In this document: positions 35,901-47,300 of the stretch, one piece after another
Numbering within the stretch: position 1 is the first letter of the stretch
How the letters are laid out: each line of letters starts with the position of its first letter
Source: Hofstenia miamia
Lineage: Eukaryota > Xenacoelomorpha > Acoela > Hofsteniidae
Direction of reading: 5' to 3'
Assembly (NCBI GenBank): GCA_900660155.1
Contig: CABFPE010000044.1
Coordinates: 497,931 to 561,930 of the forward strand
DNA length: 64,000 nt
Position numbers and translations under genes: made by a program
Notes under the pieces: generated by a model
Database searches by the model: none
The model's input: only the letters and a program-made list of their open reading frames with translations
Told to the model about the DNA's origin: nothing

Positions 35901-38900
35901 ACCACCAACAGCCGAGGTAAACTGGGCATCGCTCAACTTTTTGAGGTCGGATAGCGAAATTGGAGGCATAACTGAAATCTAATTAAACTGTATAATAAAC
36001 AGGCAAATCTATGTACTAAACGTTTATCATAATAAGCTTGAAAAGAAAATATGCAATTTGTTTAACTATATAAATAGTGTTTAAGAATTGCGTAAATACA
36101 CTAATTATTGAGCTGGGTGTCAAAAGGGCGTAAATAGCAAAATATTCATAACTGACTTAAATTAACAGGTATAACCATAAGGCAGTGTATTTACTCAATG
36201 TCAAATGTTAATAAAGCACGTTGACATTTGGAAAAATGAGCAAAAACGCTATTTTAAAAAATGAGCATATCTTTCTTAAACTTATCAAAGAGTCAAAATC
36301 CAACTTATGCACTCTTGACACCCAGCTTCAGAATTGTCAAATTATGTACATTGATAAAAGCAGAATTGAATTATTAGCTGGATTAATGCAGAGGAAATTC
36401 AATGTGTTCGAGGAACGCATAATGAAGTGATATAAGTAACGGTGGTATGAACTTTTCTGTGAGTTCAACGCTGGATATCAAAACACAAAAATTCTTTGTG
36501 CTGAAACCAAATGTTTTTGATGTAACGCAACGCACGTGGAAAAATAGGCAGACAAACTTCAATTTTGTTCAACCACTTGGTGCTAACCTCGTAAAACAAT
36601 CTCTTTTGTCACCAGATTTAAATCTACTGGAATGATTTGCTTGTTGTGGTATCAATTTCAATAATACTAAGAGATGAAGGGTTTTCTGACAAATCATTTT
36701 CGGTTTTCGTCTTCCAGTGACTACCAAACACAGATCTTTGTACAAAGGATATTCGATTCCGAACCGTATTATGTATAATGCTATGTAATTTAAACCTAAC
36801 ATAAATTTTCTCTAGCACTTAAAGTTACGTTTTCAGTGCTAAGAAATAGAACTAAAAATATAAAAATTGACGGTTAAAATAGCATTTATTTTCCTCTATT
36901 TTTGTGTTATTATTCTTATTTTTGTTCTTAAATTTAACAAAAAAAGTAAGTGCAAAAAATGTGTTTATTCATTATTGTCATAGCAAATAATGAATTGTTG
37001 AACATTGGTATCAAAAAAATTCTATTTTCCCTCAAATGATTGTTAAGATTTGAGAAACGTCTTTCGACATCTCGCTAGGAGGTTAAAATTTCCAAAGTTT
37101 ATGGTACATCCTTGTGCATAATAGTTTGGACTAATTAAATAATTCAAATTTTAGGAGACCATATAGTCTATATTTGTTTAAAATTCGGTGAATTGTGGAT
37201 TCATGCACAAAATATCATACTATCTAAGCTATTTTACCTGCTACGCCGTGAAACGCGGGCAAACTCTGGAAAGGCAGGCAAAATTTGCTTGGGAACGGCT
37301 CGTTGGTTTAGAAGGGCGCCCTGGTTTTGCGAATGGTCAATTTGACCGGTTCTTTTGTAATGTGAAAGATTGAAGACACTGTATGCGTTGATAATTAAAG
37401 AAATTCGCAAATTTTTTTCTGCGGCATTTTTCCAGAAATTTTTCGTATTTCGAAGGAATAGTTTAACCACGCATTTTGCAGTAAATAATGATATAAGTGC
37501 TCAGCAATTCTCAGAAATGGTAAGCTTAGACCTAAATGTTAACAGGTACATTCTGAAATTAAGTATTTACACTTTCAAAGTCCGAACTATTATGCACAAG
37601 GCTGTGCAATGTGGGCAATATGTTACCAGATCGTCAATTAATTCCTTCAAGTCTTTCATATTTTCCAACCGATTCCCAATATATTCCTTTATTTTGGCTT
37701 GGTTATTTTCTCATGCATTTTCAATAGCGCTTCTCTGTTTTCTTTTCAAATTTCTTCACAAGTTCCAGAAGAGGCTTGTAAAGATTTTCTTCAATCAGCA
37801 CTGTCATAATATCTTCCTCTTCAACAGTTCTCTTTACTTAATCTAGGAAATTATCCATTATTTTCTTGATCTCATAAAAGCTTCCAGAATAGCAAAAAGC
37901 AGCCTCAGGCCACGACGGCCAGCGGCAAGAATTGGCGGAATGTTATCTTTACGTTAAGTAAAAACATTCAATTAAAGAATTGGTTTGTAAAACCTGTGCC
38001 AAAAACCGTCTCATATGAATGGGGCCTCATGGCCATGTACATAAATAAAAAATGCTTCTAGCATTTATAGCATTTTTAAATAAAAAAGCAAGTGTTTAGC
38101 TCTAATAGCATGGATAGCAAGAAAATTGACAAATCAGCAGTTATAGTATTATAGCATTTCTAATAGCCCTAGCAATAATATTCCTCTAAATATAATTTAT
38201 TTCATGTTTTATTTGTGATTATGTAAACTTATGAAACCAATAGAAGTGCGAATGATAATCGTAATATGAAAGCATATCAGAGTAGGGAAAGGAAGAAAAG
38301 AATCAAGGCATAAACAGAAGGCAATGCATGGCAAATAATTCTAAATCGAAATATCAAATTTTAAATTTTTCAATATACGGTAACCTAATTTCGGGCAAAA
38401 TACTATTTCATTTTCCGATATTGGTATTTGAAATATGAGGCACACTGCATAGCAATAATAAAATATACTTCTGTCATGGTTGTCTCTATTTAAAGACGGC
38501 CATGCTTCTGTTTAAATTTTCAAGCAAGTGTTACACTTTCATGAAATATAATTTAAGTTATAAGGAGCTTTTTATTTGGGAAAAATTGTCAGATGCCAAT
38601 ACTTAAACTTGTTAGCTTTAACCCTACTTCCAATAGAGTTGATTTTATAGAATAAATCGATTTGTCTGCATTTTTGAACAATTTTTTCCAAGGCTATTAT
38701 AAAATATTGCAAGTTTTTCATATGCACATATCTAGGGAGTTGAGAGCGCTTATGCAATGATGAAAATTTAGGGAAAAATATTCTTATATCTAAAGTACAT
38801 GCAAATAAAAATTTTCTTCAATGAGATTTTTGTAAGAACATTCAAATTCTTTCCATATCTGGTGTTCAGAAAATGAGGAGGTCTAATGGCCATGGAAACA

Positions 38901-41314
38901 ACAACTACTCTGAAATATTTCGTTTTCTGAAAACAAGCAATTGTGTGAACCCCGTGCCTAATGTTTGAAGTTGTCTGCCAGTAGGCACGGGAACACCTGA
39001 CTTCGGGCAAAGACGTGCCTGGACAGGACAACGCCAGGTCACGAATTAATGGCAAAGAGGTTTTAAATATCTTCATTAGATTGTGAGTCATATTAAAAAT
39101 TTTTTGGAGAAACCATCATAGATTTTTTAAAATTCCTATTGAAAATAGAGCTAAGTATTACAAATTTATTACTTTTATATCATACAGAGTTTTATCTTCG
39201 TAGTTGCAAAGAACACGAATAAATAATATCAATCAAAACTGAAAATATGGAAATATATCAATTCTTCAGCACATATACAAGGTTGGCCAAAAAGTTTTCA
39301 CCCACGTTGTAAGAAAAACATCTTTATTCACAAGTTCCTGCTTGAGTATAAACTTAATAAGGCAGTAAATGATCTTTTGATGCGTTGATCGGTTTATATC
39401 CGAATTTTTCAAGTCAAAATTTTAACATTGTCCAACGATAAAGCTGTCATTTATTTAAGATGAAATAATTTAATCAGATTGATTGACCATAGAGGTTTTC
39501 TTTGTAGAAACAATCAGACTACTCGTTTTGAGAAAAAAGGCCGTATTCAATACCATTAAAATTAGTAGGAAAAAGTATTTGCAACTAGGTTTTTTGTTAT
39601 ATTAAATGTTTCCAATTTTACAATTGGTGTTCTACTTTCACATATGTCGTAAGAATTAAGCAGCTCAATTATATAATTTCATCAAACATTATTTGTGTCT
39701 TTGTATCAATGATAATTACGTATTTTAATTAAGTAAATTATTCCAATTAATATATTAAGTCTAAAATTTCATTTTGACTAAAGAGTAAACAAAATATTAT
39801 ATACCCGTATAATGTTTTCCAGTAAGAAACTTTTAACATTACGGATTTGCACAACCTTATATTTCGTTTGCAATCAATGCTCATGCACACTTAAGACAGT
39901 GATACACGATGCGACTTAGCACACTAGCACACCCTGTACTTACATAGCTGAAATTTATTCACTAAAAATTTTTTTCGAATTAATAGAATGAACAAAGGGA
40001 TGATCTTATTACTTCTTTCTTATAAATTAAAAAACGAAAGGTACTCAATTATATAAAGGTAGACATTACCTTCAATATTAAACCAGAATATGAAATGCCA
40101 ATGTGGCCAATTTTAAACAAGTAAAAAAGTTTGTCAAGCTCTACCTTGATACATACCTTAGCACGTCTTAAACACTGCTTTAAAATGGATTTTGTGCAAT
40201 GTTTTTCATAATTCTAATTTTACAGCCTTTTTAATAGTTTAGAAAGAAGAATTCAAATCTCTTTGATTTAGAAGAGATGTCTCAAAATTGTAATTTAGAA
40301 ATGTTTTACGAATGTCATATGAACAAGTTCAGTGCAAGCAGGGTTCCAAAGCTTCTTCTTCAATCAGAAAGAGCGTCGGATGGAGTGTTGTCAAGCGTTT
40401 TAGATGCATGTAAAATCAATAAAAATGCATTTATTCAATCAATTGTATTTGGAGATGAAACTTTGGTATCCTACTATTATCCCTTATCTAAAAGGGAATT
40501 GATGGAGTGGCGTCGTCCAGGAGAGCTGCCTCCAAGAATGACCAGAATGGCCCATTAAACAAAAAGCTCATGGCAAGGATTTTTGGGACTACAAAGACAT
40601 CTTAATCATTGATGTGGCCTAAGGTTTGCCCTCGGACTTGGTGTAGCATAAGTTTCAACTTAATGGATTTTGAGCACTGAGCCCATCGTGTATCATTGCC
40701 TTTAAATTTCTAAATAAGATTGTTTCACTCTCTCTAATCAATTTTGGAATATACTTAACTGCCTCCACATTTACCTGTTGCCATAGATCTGTTATATGAA
40801 TTATAGTTAATACTCCAGAGGTTATATGGTGACAAGAAAGAGAAGTATTCATCTTTTTCATATGGATCCTTATTTCCGATATTTTTCCACCTCAGTTGTA
40901 AATTTTCTTTCGTATATGAAACTAAACTCTCTATTATTGATTTATGAAAATAGAAAACTTACAAGATTCAATTAATAAAGGGCAAAATTGAATATCCATT
41001 GGGAAATATGTGAAATCCATGCTGCACTTTATGTACAAGGATATGCTAAATAAATTGAAAGTGAAATATTTCAATAGCATTAAATTTATATTACATTTAC
41101 AGTTTATTTCATATGCAATCAACAATTCTTGTAAAAATTTCCTAATTGGGATAATTATAGGTAAACTTAATACCTCATTAAATACGAAATACGAATAACA
41201 ATTAATCAAACTATGAAAATAGTAATATATATATATATATATNNNNNNNNNNNNNNNNNNNNNNNNNNNNNNNNNNNNNNNNNNNNNNNNNNNNNNNNNN
41301 NNNNATGAAAATAG

Positions 41315-41349
<35 letters not shown>

Positions 41350-44300
41350 ACATCCAATACATACATATTACACAATATAAAAGATTTTTAAAACACTTCA
41401 TTAAACTACTTTAGCTGCTTTTCATTGCTAGATATAATGAGATATATAAGCAATAGCGACTTGTGGAACTACATATTTTTTCCTGTTTTCCACCCTGGTC
41501 CTATCATTATACTTTATGCACCGACATTAGAGCTATAGTTTTGAGCCCTCATCGCTCGAATAGTGTGGAGTGAATTGTAATTTTTATTGCTGTGGTTGTT
41601 GCAGATCACCCAGACACTAAAGGTTGTAAAGTTTGCTCATATTTAAATGATACACAGTTATTAAAATTGTGACGTTCTTACTGTAACCACAATCTTAAAG
41701 AGCTTTAACACGTTAGACATTTGAGACCTATAGATTTTGTTGGGCAAGAACAACGAAAAAACATTATTGCTAAAGTTTAATTAACAGCAGACTTTTAGGT
41801 TACCATATTTATTCTCGCCGTATCCAGATACAATAATAATTTTAAGCAAGCTGAAATTATTTCTTAGATACTAGTCTATTATAACCCAAAAACCTACTTA
41901 GTCTTCACTATAATATCTTATTCTAAGACAAAAGAAAGTAGCTAGTGTTTTCGGATCTACTGTTAAATTAACGTTTAGAAACAGTTCTAAACAACCAAAT
42001 TTTTAATTTCTGATGTTAAAAATTTCATTTTATAAATTTTATTTATGTGAAACTATCTATATCTGCAAATAATAAAATCACAGCTTGCATCAACTGAAGA
42101 CCACACAAAGCAAAAAATACAAATATAAAATAATATGCTGTTCATTTGCACATAGATTTACTTTTTTAAAGATATTCTTTTCCTATCTCAAAAATATAAA
42201 AAGGTTATTTAACTCAGGAAGGAGGACATCTTCACCCCAAATTCTGAATTTAGCTCATACTGCAATGCTTCTCAAAAGTAGACTATACGCTATATAAATA
42301 CAGTCATCAACCATTGAGAAAATATGCTATCCCTAAAAATCACAGTGAGGAATTGACACGAACTCAATCAATTTAGAACCTCTTTATAACATATAATCAA
42401 ATTCCATTTAAGTAAATTTGGAAAAATAATTTTTCTATGGTTTACACCAAACAAAATTTTTTTTTGATCTCTCAGCAAAATGCATAGGGCCTATAAAGTC
42501 TCAATTGCCCCAAAATCTATCAAATATTTCCTTTCAAAAAATTCAACCCTACACTCCACATTGCTTCACCATGAAGAAAGATTTCGTGACTGCATAAGAA
42601 TGCAGAACAATTTAGAGCAATCACTAAAATATTTTTTTTCTATGCTTTTTTAAGAAAATATATGGGTGAATAAAATGCAAATGCACATCACAACATATAA
42701 TTTTTTATTCAGTTACGAACCTTTAAATAATAGGAACCGCTGTGTAAAAAATTCTAAGAGCCCAATATTTTTAAGAAAAATATCGAGTTAAAACGAGTTT
42801 CATTGAAAGGTTCTAAGTGACAAATCGAGCCGAGCTGAGCTTAAAAATTTCGCCTCGTTAACAAATTATGTTTTATCTGACTAGTATTGCAATAGACATT
42901 TTAAATATTATGTTTCTGTATCTCTAAAAATCAAAACACTTTTCAAAATTATTCCTACATCCTTTTATAAATTCACTATAAATATCTGCTGCTAGAAATC
43001 TCTATTACCACAAATTATATTTTTACGTTTACTAATAAATATGAATGTGTAACTGTAGTATAGAAGCATTAAGCTAAATTAGTTTAAAACAAAAACTTGC
43101 TACATTGTTTATTGAGTTCTGTTCTATTAGTTCTACCATAATTTGTAAGAATACTTCTGAAAAATCACGTAAAACAAATATATTTGAAAAATATAGCAAA
43201 ATTTTTCCTTTATTATGATTTTATAAGTGTAAGTTTTATATCTCACAAACAGAACATTGTAAAGAGGCCTCGAATTCAAAACTTTGTCTTGAAGGAATAC
43301 TTTAGTCACAATGAGGGAACTCAGGATATAATTCCGTCAGTTATATTTAAATATTTCCAGGATATACATTCAGAGGTGGATTGGTACACCGGGCGACCAG
43401 GCAAATGCTGGGTGGGCCGGTTTGGGCCGACCTAACATTTTTGTGATCAAACGTATTAATTAAAGAACTTAAAAAAATTCTTTGTGATTTGCAGCAAGAA
43501 AATTATCTGTGAATTGTACTGAATTATTATTTATGTGGGAATAAAACAGATGACAGTCATTAACAGTTGATATTATTCTATTATATGTTCAAGTGAGTAA
43601 ACACAAACTTCTTTGTTTTAAGATGCAGTTCACAGCGTGAGATTTCAGGACTTCTTTTTTTAACATTAGCAATGATTGGATAAGAATTATGTATTGAATA
43701 AACTGCAATATCAGTGCTTCATTATCTTACATGTATCAGCAATTACATTTCCGCTTTTTGAATAAATTTGATTGGCAGTATTGGATTCGACCCGGCTTTA
43801 GCTACATAACAGTGCTTACCTTACATGCATACAGAAACGACTTGTATTGATATTTATATAATATATAATACCCTTAATAATGACTTTATTATTCAGCCGA
43901 TTTCTATTTGCGATCTTGACTCAGCCAAACAGTGATTTTTGTGACCGTATTGTCTTTTTTGTTAAGATTTGTATGGACAAGGACAAAAAGAAAGTCAAGG
44001 GTGGAGCGGAGAAAGAGCGAGATCGAAAAAGAAAAGCATTACATGCGGAAACAAGTCAATCAGCGACAAATGTCTTTCATAATTATTTTTACCAAAATCA
44101 CCGAAGAAAACAGGAACCGATGTCACCATTGAACCACATGCCGAGGAGGTAGACTCTATGTTACATACGGATAGGGAATGTGCTTCACCATTTAAAATAG
44201 ATAATGGCGTTTCTTCATTTGTACACAGGCTTGCATCTGACGACGATAATTATCCACAAATCGTTCTTGTTGATTCTATATCTGAAAGTGAAACAAACTT

Positions 44301-47300
44301 TTTCTCAAGGCCATCACAACATATGTTACAATTCTTTTTCGATTTTCATCCAAAACAACCTGAACACATATCTGTTGGCAACTCATCAAAGATGTATCAT
44401 CGTGCGGATGGATCGAATAGAAAATTGCTGACGTATTCCACAGAGACTGGCTGTTTTTACTGTACAGTTTGCCTTGCGTATGCTTTAACTCTTGGTCAAA
44501 AAGATTAGCGACATATCTATCAACGGATTAACGAACACGAAGAAAGCAAATTTCACAACGATTGCGCTCAACATCATTTAAACAGCGAGCGGGGAAAGGA
44601 AACATTCTCATTAATGTTTTCGGAATCAAAAAACCTTCGACGCAAAGCTATCAAACACAATAGGAAGGTAATGGAACGCGTAGTGGAGATGATTAAAGTT
44701 ATTGGTAAGTGCGGACTGAGTTTTAGAGCATCCTCTGCAGAAAGTGAAGGTACCTATAGTTTAGATGATCCTATCATCGATTACGGCACATATTTGGAAA
44801 TTCTTCTTCTCTTGAGCAAATTTGTTCCACTTCTAAAATGCCATATATACGGTGTTGTAATGAAGAGTCGTACGGCTCACAATGGTGGAAGTAAGGGTAA
44901 GGGTAACCTTGTTACCTTTTTCTCTAATACTATGCTTGGTCATGTTATTGGAGCAATTTCGTCATTAATAAAGCAGTCGATAATATAGGAAATACACGCG
45001 GCAGGTATGTTTTCAGTACAGCTTGACACCACACAAGCTATATCTCAAAAAGACCAATGTTCTATTGTGGTACGATATCTGCATGTCAACCTTGTTAAGG
45101 AAAGACTCATAGCTGTTGTGCGAGTACAGGAGTCAACTGGCCTGACTTTTCATACTCTTCTGCGAAAGGTGCTTCTGAACAATGGTTTCGATGTTAGCCA
45201 ATGTGTTTCAGATTGCACAGCTAACATGCAAGGCGAATATGAAGGTCTAGCAGCTTATTTGAAGGATGAATTGCCTCAGCATATTCAAGCATATTCATGT
45301 ATGGTGTTACGCTCCTGTACTCAATCTTGTGATTGCTGACGTAGCTAGTGATAATTTTGCTTCGGTCTCATTATTCACCCTGATCAATGGCATTTTTTCG
45401 GGAACCCTACCAAAGAACTGATATATTGGAGAAATACTTACAGAGACATAATGTTAAAATTCAACAGATTGGGAAGACAAGATGGTGGTCAAAACATGTT
45501 GCTTTGCATAAGATATTTGGAACTTTTGCGTGTGAATTTCCTGCCGTCCTGGTGGCATTAAATGAAGTTGGAAACTCAAGTAAGTTTAAGCCCGAAGTCA
45601 GTGAAATGCCAAAGCTCATAAGTTGAACTTGCTAAAATATGAAATCAAAGTATCTGCAGACAAGCGGTTTGGATTTGTTGAAAGCACACCAATTTGTATC
45701 ATCAACTTTAAGAGAAATTAAGCTTATTCAAAGGGTTGTAATGAGTGTTAAGCAAGCTGCTGATACGTTTATTGATCATATGACAGACAAGTTGCAAGAA
45801 AGTAGTGATTTGTACACATAAGGTGAGGCCAACAAGGAGGAAGAAGACAATTCCGGGAGAACAAGCCATTGATTCATTATTGATTCTTTATTTAGATTTA
45901 CTGTCAATGTTCAAAACATAATATTGGATACTGCAATTCAAAACATGCAGGGTAGATTTGAAGTTCATTCAGAGTTGTATAGAGACTTGTCGTACTTGTC
46001 ACCGGTGCATTTTGCAGATGTTCATGCAATGCCAGTTGACGCAATGGGAAAGTTGAGTAGTGTCTTCTCTTTAACAATAATGTTTCGTGGGATGTGATTA
46101 TGTTTCCAGTTGCAGAACCTGACAAAACATTGGTCTCGATTAAGGAACAGCTTGAACGACGAGGTATTTAGCCATATACCCTTTGATAATAATTCATCTG
46201 ACACTGAAGACGTTTTTCAAGACGAAGATTGGTCGGGTGGTCCATGCAAGATGAAGTCTCAATGTCGCAATTGTGCCGCTTGTGTTTTTATTACATTTTC
46301 AACATATAATCTCTTTAGCAATGCGTACTTTACACTCTATACGGCGTACAAGTAACTATTACCCAAGTTGCATGCGAGCGATCATTTCAATATTAAATTA
46401 CATTAAAAAGACTCAGAACTTCATAATGCTCCGACAAACTAGAAGGCCTTATGTTGATGTGCATTGAAAAGGATGTACTGATGTCTCTCTATAACTCTGA
46501 TATTATTGATAATATTGCTAAATGTAGCCCACTCCTTTTCAAGGAATTGTGTTGTAGTGAAGCTATTTGAATTATTTTCATTCGTCGCATCACTGATTTT
46601 TATTTCAGCTCGTGTTTTTATTACTTTGAAACGATTGACGGTATACAGGAAGAATGTACTTTTTATAAATCCATTAAAGTCGAAGTTTAAGTTTAAGGAA
46701 ATTATGATTATGCTTACAGTTACAGTAGTCTTAGGTGCTCATAAGGGAATATTTGTTTAAATCAAAGGATTTTTTTGTAAAATTCATACCTAAAAATATT
46801 GCAAAGGTTGATAAGCCTCAATTTTTAGCACAGTTGTCAAAGATCAAACCTAATCAATTGATTCCTGCTGGATCAAAGAATATCATATTTAAATTACGAT
46901 TAGTTAATAATATAGTAATTCCTCCTGCTAATACTGGTAATGCTAAAATTAATAAAATTCTAGTAATTAAAATTGACCAAACAAATAAAGGAACTTCATC
47001 TCATTCTATATTTTTATTTCGTATATTAACAATAGCATAGTACAAAAATTAATTAAAGCTATAATAGATGAAATCCCAGCAATATGGAGGACTAAAAATT
47101 GCTAAATCAACTTGTTGTCTAATTAAATCTTTTAAAGGAGGGTAGCAACTCCATTATTTGTCAATATTCTTATTACTAATAAAATTATTCTTGCATAAAA
47201 ACTATTAAAATGTTTTTACCGGGAACTGCATAATATGTCGCCGTTTGGGGAGACTCGCAGCAAAATGTTCGGACTTAATGCATCATGTCTAAATCCATTG

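Larger units (their letters stand above)
32921..35990 (-). mobile_element. GC-rich Jockey/CR1-type LINE, about 3 kb, nearly full length
   Basis: ORF1 (35969-35232), an endonuclease region (about 35190-34350), RT (about 34260-33500) and the post-RT domain (to 32932) follow in the order of a two-ORF LINE, ending in an (ATT)n tail. It is visibly richer in G and C than the host sequence on both sides. ORF1 has one internal stop and ORF2 several frame changes, so this copy is inactive but not old enough to have lost its composition or long frames. Confidence 0.88.

Noticed and set aside
36624-36818. Minus frame with [12 protein letters not shown] considered as the receptor exon before M1
   Set aside because: The exon at 40775-40921 fits both neighbouring phases and carries the conserved YT...L.L.W block.
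37370-37846. 158-codon plus-strand frame
   Set aside because: Phe/Ile/Leu-rich without any recognisable block; probably chance in AT-rich sequence, and the opposite strand shows only weak transposon-like pieces.
43371-46575. Idea that the ZMYM-like hAT protein is a domesticated host gene
   Set aside because: Multiple stops and frame changes and a transposon-like left end indicate a dead element.
46735-47040. 101-codon plus frame as a gene
   Set aside because: Its right two thirds are the antisense of the cox1 numt.
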